From assembly GCA_029555965.1 (NCBI GenBank), contig JAKQHY010000173.1:1-64000 (forward strand): 64,000 bases of DNA, given 5' to 3'. The DNA is from Chloroflexota bacterium (GTDB lineage Bacteria > Chloroflexota > Anaerolineae > B4-G1 > SLSP01). Under the pieces are notes generated by a model. That model saw only the letters and a list, made by a program, of their open reading frames with translations. It was not told where the DNA came from and did no database searches. The position numbers were made by a program, and so were the translations under genes. Shown piece by piece: positions 17,328-26,983 of the stretch; the first letter of the stretch is position 1; each line of letters begins with the position of its first letter.

Positions 17328-18461
17328 ATGGAACCACTATCCTTAAGCACTAACCCGGTACAGATCATTGAAACTCCGGCCGCTTTGCAAGAAGCGGTCG
17401 CGCAGTTGGAACGCGAACCACGCATTGCGGTAGATACGGAATCGAACAGCCTCTACGCCTATCAAGAACAGGTCTGCCTGATTCAAATTTCCATCCCCAG
17501 CATCAACTATTTGATCGATCCCCTGGCCGTGAAAGACCTCAGCACCCTGGGGCCGCTTTTTGCCGGTCCAAACATCGAGAAAATCTTCCACGCCGCCGAC
17601 TATGATCTGGTGGGGTTGAGCCGCGACTATGGCTTCTCGTGTGCGGCGCTGTTCGATACGATGTGGGCGGCGCGCATTCTGGGCTGGCCGCACGTAGGCC
17701 TCGCCGATGTGCTGGCAACCCACTTCAACGTGCGCGTCAACAAGCGCTTTCAGCGTTACGACTGGGGACAGCGCCCGCTCGATGCCGACGCGCTGCGCTA
17801 CGCCTGGATGGACAGCCATTACTTGATCAAACTGCGGGACATCCAATACCAGGAACTGGTCGCCAAAGAGCGGTGGGAAGAAGCCGTTGAAATCTTCGCC
17901 TATCTGAGCAACGCCGCCGCCCCCCACAACAACAACCACGAAGACCACTTCTGGCGCATCAAAGGGGTCCACGATCTGAACGTCCCCGAACAGAAGATTT
18001 TATATCAACTGTATCTGTGGCGCGAAACCATGGCGGCGAAACTCAATCGGCCCACCGTCAAGATCGTCTCCGACAATCGCTTGATTTCCCTGGCCCGGAT
18101 TCAACCCCATCATCACGAAGAACTGTATGCCGCCGGGTTGACGTCTTACCAGGTGCAGCGCTTCGGCAGCGGGCTGCTCAAAGCGCTGCACACCAAAACC
18201 CAGACTTTACCGTCCTATCCCACTCAGGAACGCCCGGCGCAGGAAATGCTGGAACGCTACAACGCCCTCAAAGCCTGGCGCAAAGATGTGGCATTAGGGC
18301 GCGGGGTGGATTGCGACGTGATTCTGCCCAACGCCGCCCTGTGGGACATCGCCCGCAACCGGCCCACCTGCCCGGAGGATCTGCTGCGCGTCCCCGGCAT
18401 CGGCCCGTGGCGGCAAAAAACCTACGGCCCGGCTATTCTCACACTCCTGTCCACTCTTTAA
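17328..18461 (+). CDS. rnd: Ribonuclease D
   Basis: 3'-5' exoribonuclease of the DEDDy type acting on tRNA precursors. The motifs are visible: 'IAVDTESNSLY' (D,E), 'HAADYDLVGLSRDYG' (D) and 'LRYAWMDSHYLIKL' (Y,D). An HRDC-like C-terminal part follows ('LNVPEQKILYQLYLWRE', 'EDLLRVPGIGPWRQKTYG'). At 377 aa it matches the family. It is the first gene of a plus-strand run and is apparently expressed without a 5' UTR. Confidence 0.9.
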   Translation: MEPLSLSTNPVQIIETPAALQEAVAQLEREPRIAVDTESNSLYAYQEQVCLIQISIPSINYLIDPLAVKDLSTLGPLFAGPNIEKIFHAADYDLVGLSRDYGFSCAALFDTMWAARILGWPHVGLADVLATHFNVRVNKRFQRYDWGQRPLDADALRYAWMDSHYLIKLRDIQYQELVAKERWEEAVEIFAYLSNAAAPHNNNHEDHFWRIKGVHDLNVPEQKILYQLYLWRETMAAKLNRPTVKIVSDNRLISLARIQPHHHEELYAAGLTSYQVQRFGSGLLKALHTKTQTLPSYPTQERPAQEMLERYNALKAWRKDVALGRGVDCDVILPNAALWDIARNRPTCPEDLLRVPGIGPWRQKTYGPAILTLLSTL

Positions 18462-18470
18462 GAAGTCAAA

Positions 18471-18535
18471 GGGATCAGGGATTGGGGATGAGGAATTGGG
18501 AAGGCCCAATCCCTAATCCCTGATCCCATCCCTAT
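18471..18535. repeat. GGGATTGGGGAT block with inverted half
   Basis: GGGATCAGGGATTGGGGATGAGGAATTGGG is followed after an AAGGCC centre by CCCAATCCCTAATCCCTGATCCC. It forms a long hairpin immediately before the ribosome site of the next gene. Confidence 0.85.
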
Positions 18536-18552
18536 TTTCAGGGAGGAAACCT

Positions 18553-19950
18553 ATGAAAATCACTTTTCTGGGCGGCGTCGGCACCGTCACCGGCTCAACC
18601 TACCTGGTGCGGATCAACAAACGCAACATCCTGATTGAATGTGGCTCCTATCAGGGCAAGCGCGACAAAATGTACAAGCGCGACAACAAATTCGACTTCG
18701 ACATCCACCGCCTGAACGCCGTTATCCTATCCCACGCCCACATTGACCACTCCGGCAACCTGCCCAACCTCGTCAAACACGGCTACGATGGGCCAATTTA
18801 CGCCACGCACGCCACCTACGACCTCTGCACCGCCATGCTGCCGGACTCCGGTCGCATCCACGAATACGACATCGCCTACGCCAACAAGAAGCGCGCGCGC
18901 CAGGGACTGCCGCCGATGGAGCCGCTGTACACGGAGGCCGATGCCCTGCGCAGCCTGCGCTATTTCGTCGGCGCGAGTTATCACGTGCCGGTGAGACTGG
19001 GACGCAGTATCCACCTGACCTTCCTCGACGCCGGGCACATCCTCGGCTCCGCCATGGTGTTGTTAGAAGCCGAGGAAAACGGCGTCCCGGTGAAGCTGCT
19101 CTTCAGCGGCGACCTAGGCCAGCCGGACCTGCCCATTGTGCGTAATCCAGAGCCGCTGCCGCCGGTGGACTATTTGATGGTCGAAAGCACCTACGGCAAC
19201 CGCACGCATCCCCCCATCGAGGATATCCAGCAACAGTTGGCCGACATCGTCACCAAAGTAGCTGAGCGCGGCGGGCGCATCGTCATCCCCGCCTTTGCCG
19301 TGGGCCGCACGCAGGAGATTGTCTACGACCTGCACCAACTGACGCTCGCTAACCGCATCCCCGATATCCCCATCTACGTGGACAGCCCCCTGGCCCTCAA
19401 TGTCACCGAAATTTTCCGCCGCCACCCGGACTGTTACGATCAAGAGACCTTGACGTTTATGGCAAAAAACAATGGGACGGATCCCTTTGGATTTTCCCGT
19501 CTGCGGTATGTGCGCGGAGCGGAAGAATCAAAAGCGCTCAACGACGTGACCGAACCCATTATCATCATCAGCGCGTCGGGCATGGCCGAAGCCGGGCGGG
19601 TGCAGCACCACCTCAAGCACAGCATCCCCGATCCCAAGAACGCCGTCCTCATCACCGGCTGGCAGGCGCCCTACACTCTGGGGCGGCAGATCATGGAAGG
19701 CGCTGAAGAAGTGCGCATCTTCGGCGAGTCGTTCCCTTTGCGCGCCGAAGTCCACACCCTCTTCGGCTACAGCGCGCACGCCGACCGGGAGGACTTGCTG
19801 AACTGGCTGGCGCCGCAAGCACAGACTGTCAAAAACGCCTTCGTCGTCCACGGCGAGCCGGACAGCGCCCAAGCATTGGCATCGGCCATGACCACCCAGG
19901 GCTACCGCAATGTCGGGATTCCCCAACGCAAGGACAAGTTTACTTCATGA
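18553..19950 (+). CDS. MBL-fold beta-CASP RNA-processing exonuclease/endonuclease
   Basis: A 465-residue metallo-beta-lactamase/beta-CASP protein. The metal motif is 'LSHAHIDHSGNLP', with further ligands in 'FLDAGHILGSAM' and 'LFSGDLGQ'. The beta-CASP motifs are 'VPAFAVGRTQEIVYDL'-like (IPAFAVGRTQE), 'IISASGMAEAGRVQHH' and 'GYSAHADREDLL'. The family acts on RNA 3' or internal sites, often mRNA or tRNA. GGGAGGAAACC precedes the ATG. The stop overlaps the next start (ATGA), so it is coupled to the deacetylase gene. Confidence 0.85.
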   Translation: MKITFLGGVGTVTGSTYLVRINKRNILIECGSYQGKRDKMYKRDNKFDFDIHRLNAVILSHAHIDHSGNLPNLVKHGYDGPIYATHATYDLCTAMLPDSGRIHEYDIAYANKKRARQGLPPMEPLYTEADALRSLRYFVGASYHVPVRLGRSIHLTFLDAGHILGSAMVLLEAEENGVPVKLLFSGDLGQPDLPIVRNPEPLPPVDYLMVESTYGNRTHPPIEDIQQQLADIVTKVAERGGRIVIPAFAVGRTQEIVYDLHQLTLANRIPDIPIYVDSPLALNVTEIFRRHPDCYDQETLTFMAKNNGTDPFGFSRLRYVRGAEESKALNDVTEPIIIISASGMAEAGRVQHHLKHSIPDPKNAVLITGWQAPYTLGRQIMEGAEEVRIFGESFPLRAEVHTLFGYSAHADREDLLNWLAPQAQTVKNAFVVHGEPDSAQALASAMTTQGYRNVGIPQRKDKFTS

Positions 19951-20714
19951 CTCCTGAACCCTTTCCCTGGCCCCAGGGCCAACGTTGCGCCGTCTCACTG
20001 ACCTACGACGACGGGCTGCCTGTCCACTATGAAGTGGTCGCCCCATTGTTGGAAGACGCGGGGCTGCGCGCCACATTCTACGTGATGGGCACGGTCGCGC
20101 GCCATGCGCCTGAACGCTGGCGCGCGCTGGCGGCCGCCGGCCACGAACTCGGCAGTCACAGCCTTTTTCATCCGTGCCGCCGCGAACCGCCGGAGAACTA
20201 CGCCTGGCTCCCGCCCTACTATGACCTCTGCGACTACACCCCCGAACGCTGGGGCGCGGAACTGGACGTCGCCAATCTGGTGCTGCATCTCATAGACGGT
20301 AAAACCGAGCGCACGTTCGGCAACACCTGTTGCAACACCACCATCGGGCGCGGCGCGGCGGAAATTTCGATGGACGCCCTCTTGCGCGAACGCTACGTCG
20401 CTGCGCGCGGGCCGATGAACTACCGCGTCGCCATGCCTCAAACCGGCATCAACTTGATGCAGGTGGGACACTTCCAGGGCGACGGACGCTCCTTTGCAGA
20501 CATCCGCGCGGAAATTCAGCGCGCCCGCGACCTCGGCGGTTGGATCGTGTGGATGACTCACGGTGTCGGAGCAGAAACGCACCATCTTTCTATGGATCCC
20601 GCCGAACACGAACACCTCATCCGCTGGCTGGGCGCGAACCAAACCACAATCTGGACCGCCCCATTAGTGGATGTAGCAAAACACGTGCGCCAAACCACCG
20701 CCGAACACTCGTAA
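19947..20714 (+). CDS. Polysaccharide deacetylase family protein (NodB-like)
   Basis: A 255-residue NodB-type domain. The catalytic/metal motifs are 'VSLTYDDGLPVHYEVV' (D-D) and 'ELGSHSLFHPC' (H-x4-H). No signal peptide is visible, so it may act inside the cell or the substrate may not be a wall polymer. The start overlaps the preceding stop by four bases. The 3' end runs directly into a TTCGCTA repeat block. Confidence 0.82.
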   Translation: MTPEPFPWPQGQRCAVSLTYDDGLPVHYEVVAPLLEDAGLRATFYVMGTVARHAPERWRALAAAGHELGSHSLFHPCRREPPENYAWLPPYYDLCDYTPERWGAELDVANLVLHLIDGKTERTFGNTCCNTTIGRGAAEISMDALLRERYVAARGPMNYRVAMPQTGINLMQVGHFQGDGRSFADIRAEIQRARDLGGWIVWMTHGVGAETHHLSMDPAEHEHLIRWLGANQTTIWTAPLVDVAKHVRQTTAEHS

Positions 20715-20740
20715 TTCGCTATTCGCTATTCGCTATTCGC
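20711..20740. repeat. TTCGCTA tandem repeat
   Basis: Four copies of an ATTCGCT-type heptamer lie between the deacetylase stop and the next ATG. They occupy the place where a ribosome site would be expected. Confidence 0.8.
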
Positions 20741-21025
20741 ATGATCATCGGAGCCTGTCTACTCAAACTCTACCTGCCCGGCGTCTTCTCCCTGAAGGAG
20801 AAACGCCACGTGTTGAAACCGCTGCTGAACGACCTGCGGCGCACCTTCGAGGTCGCCGCCGCCGAGGTGGGGCAACAGGACACCTGGCAAGCCGCCGAAA
20901 TCGCCGTCGTCGCCGTCAGCAACGATGCCGGCCACGTCTACGCCGTGCTGGAAAAGGCCGTGCATTGGATTGAAGAGGAGCGCCCCGACCTCGATATTCA
21001 GGATTGGGAGGTCGAGCTACGCTGA
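20741..21025 (+). CDS. DUF503 family protein
   Basis: A 94-residue protein missed as a separate entry in the track, where it is the tail of 20330..21025. From the ATG at 20741 it reads MIIGACLLKLYLPGVFSLKEKRHVLKPL, the DUF503/YlxP pattern, and ends 'LDIQDWEVELR'. DUF503 proteins are small ferredoxin-like folds, often near rbfA and nusA in other bacteria; function is unproven. A tandem repeat abuts the start, so initiation may depend on coupling to the upstream gene. Confidence 0.85.
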   Translation: MIIGACLLKLYLPGVFSLKEKRHVLKPLLNDLRRTFEVAAAEVGQQDTWQAAEIAVVAVSNDAGHVYAVLEKAVHWIEEERPDLDIQDWEVELR

Positions 21026-23328
21026 AGGTCTCGTCTGACCGCCGACCGCCGACCGATCTTTTGAGCATCTTGGCGCTCTTCGTTGTCCTGGGTCTTTTCT
21101 ATATCAGCGTCACGCCGCTCTTTGAGTCCCCCGACGAATCCTCGCATTTGCAGGTCATCCGCTATCTGGCGCAGTACCGCCGCCTGCCCGCGCCGGTTGT
21201 TCTGACAGAACGCATCGCCACGGGACCGGCCATGGCCGAATCGTTGCGCTACCACGAGCCGCCGCTCTACTACACGCCGCCGCTGTACCACATCCTCGGC
21301 GCGCTCCTCACCGCGTGGACGCCGATGGGCGATCTGGAAGCCCGGCTGATTCCCAACCCGGCGTGGGAAGCCGGCTGGTCGCCCCAACGCGACGCCGCTT
21401 CCTGGAACAAGAACGTCTTCGTCCACCTGCCGGGCGAGACGTGGCAAGACAGCCCCACCATGCGCGCCGCACTGACCCTGCGCCTGCTTTCGGTTGCATT
21501 GGGCTGTGTGACCGTGACTTGCACTTACGCCATCACCCGTCAACTCTTCCCGATGCGGCGGAGGGCAGCGGCGAGTGCGGCGGCGCTGGCCGCGTTCAAT
21601 CCCCAATTCATCGCCCTCTCGGCCGGTGTGACCAACGATCCGCTGCTGATCGCCCTGGCCAGCCTGTTTCTGCTGCTGGCGCTGCGGGCGATGGCCCGGC
21701 GGGCGGTGTGGCGGACGTGGGCCGCGCTGGGCGCGCTGGTCGGCGTGGGATTGCTCGTCAAGCAGAGCGCGCTGCTGTTCCTGCTGGTTGGCGCGCTGGC
21801 GATTCTGGGGCAGGGCGACGCCGGGCGGCTGCCGCCGTGGCGCAAAATTCTGGCGGATGGGCTGGCCTTCGGAATCGGGGCGGGACTCGTAGGCGGCGCG
21901 TGGTACGCCTACAACGGACTGACCTACGGCGACTGGTCGGGATTAGCGCCCCACTTCGCCAGCCAGATGCTCCTGGCGCGCTTCGGCCTGCGGGAGGCGA
22001 CGGCGGTCTTCGAGACTTACTGGGCCGGGTTCGGCTGGGCGCTGCTTTCCGCGCCGGGCTGGTGGTACGGACTGCTGGCCGCGCTCGTGCTGCTGTCCAT
22101 CGGCGGCACGGCGCGCTCCGCGGTCAATAGCCACAGAGGGCACAAAGGGCACAGAGAAAAAAAGGAAATCTCTGCGCTCTTTGCGCCCTCTGCGGTGAAA
22201 ATTCCCCTGCCGGTGTTCACCCGGCGCGGCCTGGGGATTCTGGCGTCCGCCCTGATTTTGAACATGCTCTCGCTGGCGCGCTGGGCGCTGGCAACGGGTG
22301 CGCCTTACGGACGGCTGCTGTTTCCCGTGCAAGCGGCAATAGCGGTGGGGTTGGCCTGGGGATTGGCGGGATGGCGCCGGTTGCACGTTCTGCGCCTGAG
22401 CGTGGCCGTGTTGAGCGTGTTCTCGCTGCTGACGCCGTGGACGATCCTGCGCCCGGCGTTTGCCACGCCGCGCGTCAAGGCAATAACGCAAGCGGCGCAG
22501 ACGGTAGACGCCGCCTTCGCCGATGGGCCGACCCTGCGCGGCTACCAGACCCGCCCCACCGGCGAGACGCTGCGCGCAGGGGATGCCTTGCCCGTCACGC
22601 TGTACTGGCAGGCCAACGCCGCGCCGCAGCCGCGCTACACCACCTGGATGCAACTCAGCCCGCAGGACGCCACGCGGCGCATCGCCGAGGACAACCGCTG
22701 GTTGGGCGGCACGCTCTATCCCAGCGATTTCTGGCTGGCCGGCGAAACCATCCGCCAGAACCACACGTTGCACGTCTCCGTCGCGCCGTTTGGATTGTAC
22801 TGGGCGCGCCTGGGATTGACCACCGAAGACGATGCGCGCGTCCCCCTCAGCAACGGCGGCGACACAGTGACCCTTGGGCCGTGGCGCATCCGCCCGGAAA
22901 ACACTCCCACCCCGGACATCCCCCTGAAGTATCACCTGGACGACGGCATCGCCCTGGATGGCTACAGTGTCAGCCTGGATCATACATTGGCGATCACCCT
23001 CACCTGGCGGGCCGAGCGCGCCCCCACACAGGATTACATCGTCTTCATGCATTGGGTGGACGACGCCGGCGCGATGTTCTCGCAGCACGACGGCCCGCCC
23101 GCGGACGAGCGCTACCCCACGTCGTGGTGGTTGCCGGGCGACGTTATCCCGGACGCCATCCGCTTGCCGCTGCCGCTGGCACTGCCGCCCACGGCCATCC
23201 TGCGGGTGGGGATGTACCTCCCCGCCACCGGAACGCGCCTCCCCCTCTACGACGCCGCCGGCGCCCGCCTCCCCGACGACATGGCCGTCTGGCAAATTCC
23301 CCTCAACGTTGAAACGTTGAAACGTTAG
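21004..23328 (+). CDS. GT39-like membrane glycosyltransferase with C-terminal extracellular domain
   Basis: Up to 774 residues. The acidic loop 'PLFESPDESSHLQVIRYL' and 'RYHEPPLYYTPPLYHILG' follow the first helix, as in ArnT/PMT-type enzymes. About ten membrane helices extend to residue 480, then a beta-rich extracellular part. The track start is TTG at 21004, overlapping DUF503. TTG at 21061 is a possible alternative, because a GACCGCC heptamer repeat fills the codons between them. In the middle, 'NSHRGHKGHREKKEISALFAPSAV' is read from an inserted tandem/inverted repeat between membrane segments, so a repeat sits in frame. Confidence 0.78.
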   Translation: MGGRATLKVSSDRRPPTDLLSILALFVVLGLFYISVTPLFESPDESSHLQVIRYLAQYRRLPAPVVLTERIATGPAMAESLRYHEPPLYYTPPLYHILGALLTAWTPMGDLEARLIPNPAWEAGWSPQRDAASWNKNVFVHLPGETWQDSPTMRAALTLRLLSVALGCVTVTCTYAITRQLFPMRRRAAASAAALAAFNPQFIALSAGVTNDPLLIALASLFLLLALRAMARRAVWRTWAALGALVGVGLLVKQSALLFLLVGALAILGQGDAGRLPPWRKILADGLAFGIGAGLVGGAWYAYNGLTYGDWSGLAPHFASQMLLARFGLREATAVFETYWAGFGWALLSAPGWWYGLLAALVLLSIGGTARSAVNSHRGHKGHREKKEISALFAPSAVKIPLPVFTRRGLGILASALILNMLSLARWALATGAPYGRLLFPVQAAIAVGLAWGLAGWRRLHVLRLSVAVLSVFSLLTPWTILRPAFATPRVKAITQAAQTVDAAFADGPTLRGYQTRPTGETLRAGDALPVTLYWQANAAPQPRYTTWMQLSPQDATRRIAEDNRWLGGTLYPSDFWLAGETIRQNHTLHVSVAPFGLYWARLGLTTEDDARVPLSNGGDTVTLGPWRIRPENTPTPDIPLKYHLDDGIALDGYSVSLDHTLAITLTWRAERAPTQDYIVFMHWVDDAGAMFSQHDGPPADERYPTSWWLPGDVIPDAIRLPLPLALPPTAILRVGMYLPATGTRLPLYDAAGARLPDDMAVWQIPLNVETLKR
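22128..22200. repeat. In-frame repeat insertion in glycosyltransferase gene
   Basis: CACAGAGGGCACAAAGGGCACAGAG is followed after a short A-rich centre by its inverse, CTCTGCGCTCTTTGCGCCCTCTGCGG. The unit is the same type as intergenic blocks at 26879 and 44130. It adds a basic hydrophilic loop without breaking the frame. Confidence 0.8.
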
Positions 23329-23341
23329 AAAAGCGCACGCC

Positions 23342-23369
23342 TTGCCTTTAATCCCGCCCTGAGTAAAAT
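23342..23369 (+). promoter_or_regulatory. Promoter of dnaG giving a near-leaderless transcript
   Basis: TTGCCT (23342-23347), 16 bases, TAAAAT (23364-23369). The dnaG ATG is at 23378, eight bases past the -10, with no ribosome site between them. Confidence 0.55.
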
Positions 23370-23377
23370 ATTGGCCT

Positions 23378-25240
23378 ATGGGTGCAGTGGATGAAGTCAA
23401 AGAACGTTTAGATATTACGGAGTACATCGGGCGGCACATCCAACTCCAAAAATCGGGGCGGTATTTCAAGGGGTTGTGCCCTTTCCATACGGAGAAAACC
23501 CCTTCGTTCTTCGTCTTCCCGGATCGGCAAAGCTGGCACTGTTTCGGCTGCAACAAAGGCGGCGATCTCTTCAACTTTGTGATGGAATTTGAGGGGCTGG
23601 ACTTCCGCTCGGCTCTGGAGGAACTGGCGCGCCGGGCGGGGGTGGAGCTGAAGCCGCTCACGCCGGAGGAGGTGGAGGCCGAGACCGAGGCGGAACGGCT
23701 GCGGGGATTGCTAAACGCAGCAACGGAGTATTACCACACGCTGCTGCTCACCGCCCCCCAGGCGGCCCACGCCCGCGAGTATCTCAAACGGCGAGGGTTC
23801 ACCCGCGAGACCTTGGATACTTTTCGCCTGGGGTACAGCCTCGAAAGCTGGGACGCGGCGCGCACCTATCTGACAGGCAAGGGTTACAGCGTCGCCGAGC
23901 AGGTGCAGGCGGGGATGCTGGTGCAAAAGGAGGAAAATCCAGACGGCGATTTGCGCGGCACGTATGACCGCTTCCGCGACCGCATCATGATCCCGATTTG
24001 CGACCGCCGGGGGCAGGTGATCGCGTTTGGTGGGCGCGTGCTCAATCCAGAGGCGCAGCCCAAATACATGAACTCGCCGCAGACTTTGCTTTTTGACAAA
24101 AGTAAAGTACTCTTTGGCTACCACCTCGCCAGTCAGGCGATCCGCAACGCCGACGCGGTGGTGATAGCCAAAGGGTATATGGATGTGATGATTCCCTATC
24201 AGGCCGGCTACCAGAACGTCGTCGCGCCGATGGGGACGGCGTTGACGGAAGCGCACCTTAAACAACTGCAACGGCTGACACAACGATTCATCCTGGCGCT
24301 CGATCCCGACGCGGCGGGCGTTCACGGCACGTTACAGGGGTTGGAAACAGCGCGTGCGACGCTGGAGCGTGAATGGTCGCCGGTCTTCGACCCGCGCGGG
24401 CTGGTAGGCTACGAGGGCCGGCTGAAAGCCGACATCCGTGTGGCGGTGCTGCCGGATGGAGTGGACCCGGACGAGTTGATCTTGAAAGACTCGCAACGTT
24501 GGGAAACGCTGCTCACCCAATCACAACCCATCGTGCGGTTTTATTTCCAGCAACTTTTAAAACAGGAAAATCCCAACGAACCCAAAGGCAAAGCGCGCAT
24601 CGTAGACGCGATGCTGCCGTTGCTGGCCGATATTGCCAACGGTGTCGAGCGCGAGGCTTACGTCCAGGAAGTGGCGCTGCGGTTGAACCTGGATGCGCGC
24701 GCGTTGCTGGATCGATTGCGGGCGCGGGAACGCGCGCAAGCCGTCCGGCAGCAGGCCGCCATCGCCGCCCCGGAGCGCGCCCGACGCGCCGCCGATATGC
24801 AGGCGCACGCGCTCGGCATCCTGATGCGCTACCCGGACCTGCTGGCGCAGGTAGATGCGCAGCTCCAAACGGAAAACCTGGAGCGCGTCAATGAAGAGGA
24901 TTTTTCTTCCACCTACCGCCTGATCTGGTCTGCCTGGTTGGAAATGGGCGAACAGCCGGAATTGGAACTAGAAGATCTGCTGCCGCCCGATCTGGTGGCG
25001 CAGGTGCATCAATGGATTACAATGCTCCTGCCGGAGATGCCCCCAGAGCAATTACAACGAGACATTGCGCGCACCATTCTACGCCTGCGCGAAAAACGTC
25101 TGCGGGAAATATTGGGCGAAACGCAAAATTTGATTGCCGAAGCACAGATTGAAGGGGATCTCAGGGGCGCCCCCTATATCGAGACCCTGCTGGACCTTTC
25201 GGAAGCACTGCGCCATATCCAACTTGCCCTGGCGCGCTAA
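23378..25240 (+). CDS. dnaG: DNA primase
   Basis: Makes RNA primers for replication. The CHC2 zinc finger is clear ('[30 protein letters not shown]'), followed by the core basic region and a TOPRIM domain ('[26 protein letters not shown]', '[22 protein letters not shown]', '[13 protein letters not shown]'). The glutamate normally found in the TOPRIM 'EGYMD' motif is a lysine here (GCC-AAA-GGG), an unexpected loss of a key metal-binding residue. The C-terminal helicase-binding part is present; length 620 aa is normal. It is followed by rpoD, the classic dnaG-rpoD arrangement. Confidence 0.92.
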   Translation: MGAVDEVKERLDITEYIGRHIQLQKSGRYFKGLCPFHTEKTPSFFVFPDRQSWHCFGCNKGGDLFNFVMEFEGLDFRSALEELARRAGVELKPLTPEEVEAETEAERLRGLLNAATEYYHTLLLTAPQAAHAREYLKRRGFTRETLDTFRLGYSLESWDAARTYLTGKGYSVAEQVQAGMLVQKEENPDGDLRGTYDRFRDRIMIPICDRRGQVIAFGGRVLNPEAQPKYMNSPQTLLFDKSKVLFGYHLASQAIRNADAVVIAKGYMDVMIPYQAGYQNVVAPMGTALTEAHLKQLQRLTQRFILALDPDAAGVHGTLQGLETARATLEREWSPVFDPRGLVGYEGRLKADIRVAVLPDGVDPDELILKDSQRWETLLTQSQPIVRFYFQQLLKQENPNEPKGKARIVDAMLPLLADIANGVEREAYVQEVALRLNLDARALLDRLRARERAQAVRQQAAIAAPERARRAADMQAHALGILMRYPDLLAQVDAQLQTENLERVNEEDFSSTYRLIWSAWLEMGEQPELELEDLLPPDLVAQVHQWITMLLPEMPPEQLQRDIARTILRLREKRLREILGETQNLIAEAQIEGDLRGAPYIETLLDLSEALRHIQLALAR

Positions 25241-25274
25241 GGCACGCCAGAATTTACTGTACGAAGGAGGAGGG

Positions 25275-26873
25275 ATGTCAACTCGACAGCAAACCGCGCG
25301 TCGGGCACATCAGCCGGGGGATGAGCCATGGGATAATGAGGACGATGACGAAGAGGACGAACCCGAAATGGCGACCACGGCCGAGGAGTTTAATGGGAAT
25401 GAGGAAATAGAGGAGGAAGAGGAAGATATCCTTGATTGGCAGAAAGAAGAACCGTCTCCCGATGATCTAGAGCAAATTGAGGAAGAATTTACCGAACCGG
25501 AAATCGCTGTTGATTTAGTGGACGACCCGGTCAGAATGTATTTGCGCGAGATTGGGCAGGTAGACCTCCTGGAACCCTGCCAGGAAGTCTGGATCTGCAT
25601 CATCCGCGAGGCTTCAGAACAATTGGACGCCCTGACCGAAACGATTTCTGAAGCGGACGCCCACACCTTCAAGGAAAGCGTGTTGGACTTGTACAAAGAG
25701 GCCCGCTTTGTCTGGGGTGAGGCGCAGCGGTTGGCAAAAAGCCACACGCTGCTGCTGCTGTCGGCGCCGGAGTTTCTGGCTGAAGTTGTGTATCAACAAC
25801 AAACGCTGCTCAGCGAACGGCCCTCGCTCCTCTACGCGCTGATGGGGCCGAACCAATGGGGCGATGATCCGCAATGGCGGCCGGTCATTCTAAATTTGCT
25901 GAAGTCGGCCATTGCACTCTACGTTCTCCCCCCGGAGATCGTGCAATTCATCCACCAGAAGGTGCTGGAAGGGCCGCGCTGGCCGACGACCACTCAGGTC
26001 GCCAATCAGCTCACCTCCATTGCAGACGTATATGATTGGTGGAAACAGGTGGACGTATTGGCCGCCGAGGCGCAAAAGATGCTGGTGCGCGCCAACTTGC
26101 GGCTGGTCGTCAACATCGCCAAACGCTACGTCGGGCGCGGCGTCTCGTTCCTGGATTTGATTCAGGAGGGCAACATCGGCCTGCTGCGCGCGGTGGAGAA
26201 ATTCGACTTCACACGGGGCTACAAGTTCTCCACCTACGCCACCTGGTGGATTCGGCAGGCCATCAGCCGCGCCATCGCCGACCAGGCGCGCACCATCCGC
26301 ATCCCGGTGCACATGGTGGAGACGATCAACCGCCTGATGCGCGTGCAGCGGCGGATGATGCAGGAGTTGGGGCGCGATCCCACGCTGGACGAGTTGGCGC
26401 TGCAAATGGACGTGATGGAGCCGGAGGACATCAAAGCCATCCTCAAGGCGCGCGCCGACGACATCCCGCTGTCACCGCTCATGGAGCGCAAGCTGCGGCG
26501 GGCGATGGCGAAGGTGCGCCGGATCATCAGCATCTCGCAGGAGCCGATGTCGCTGGAAAGCCCCGTCGGCGCGGAGGACAACAGCGAACTGTCGGACTTC
26601 ATCGAGGACGAAAACCTGCCCGGCCCGATGGACGCCACGTCCACGCAGATGTTGCGCGAGCAACTGCAAAACATCCTGAGCGAGCTGGGCAAGCGCGAGC
26701 GCGAAGTGCTCGAAATGCGCTTCGGGCTGCGCGACGGACGCCCGCACACGTTGGAAGAAGTGGGGCAGGCGTTCCACGTCACCCGCGAGCGCATCCGGCA
26801 GATCGAATCGAAGGCGCTGCGCAAACTCCGGCATCCGGGGCGCAGCCGCAAACTGCGAGACTTTCTTACCTAA
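25275..26873 (+). CDS. rpoD: RNA polymerase primary sigma factor (sigma-70)
   Basis: I start it at [12 protein letters not shown] (25275), behind AAGGAGGAGGG; the track's longer form begins inside dnaG. It has 532 residues: an acidic N-terminus (region 1.1-like, runs of E and D), region 1.2 ('[18 protein letters not shown]'), a large non-conserved insert, and region 2 ('[20 protein letters not shown]', '[18 protein letters not shown]'). Region 3 and region 4.2 follow ('[20 protein letters not shown]'). The end of region 1.2 ('[16 protein letters not shown]') is less conserved than usual. It is the housekeeping sigma factor and fits the TTGACA/TATAAT promoters seen in the window. Confidence 0.93.
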   Translation: MSTRQQTARRAHQPGDEPWDNEDDDEEDEPEMATTAEEFNGNEEIEEEEEDILDWQKEEPSPDDLEQIEEEFTEPEIAVDLVDDPVRMYLREIGQVDLLEPCQEVWICIIREASEQLDALTETISEADAHTFKESVLDLYKEARFVWGEAQRLAKSHTLLLLSAPEFLAEVVYQQQTLLSERPSLLYALMGPNQWGDDPQWRPVILNLLKSAIALYVLPPEIVQFIHQKVLEGPRWPTTTQVANQLTSIADVYDWWKQVDVLAAEAQKMLVRANLRLVVNIAKRYVGRGVSFLDLIQEGNIGLLRAVEKFDFTRGYKFSTYATWWIRQAISRAIADQARTIRIPVHMVETINRLMRVQRRMMQELGRDPTLDELALQMDVMEPEDIKAILKARADDIPLSPLMERKLRRAMAKVRRIISISQEPMSLESPVGAEDNSELSDFIEDENLPGPMDATSTQMLREQLQNILSELGKREREVLEMRFGLRDGRPHTLEEVGQAFHVTRERIRQIESKALRKLRHPGRSRKLRDFLT

Positions 26874-26878
26874 ATGAG

Positions 26879-26966
26879 ATTTCAACGCAAAGGCGCAGAG
26901 ACGCAGAGACGCAAAGAACTTTTAATTTTTCCTTTGCGTCTTTGCGTCTTTTCGTCAATTTTTTAA
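26879..26966. repeat. GACGCAGA/TTTGCGTC repeat with inverted half
   Basis: CGCAGAGACGCAGAGACGC, then an AT-rich centre, then the inverse TTTGCGTCTTTGCGTC, lying between rpoD and the radical SAM gene. It could form a hairpin acting as a boundary after rpoD. Confidence 0.75.
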
Positions 26967-26983
26967 ACGGAAGGTATTTACCC

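Noticed and set aside
21943-23661. 572-aa minus-strand ORF over the glycosyltransferase and dnaG start
   Set aside because: Shadow of two real plus-strand genes; composition is not protein-like.
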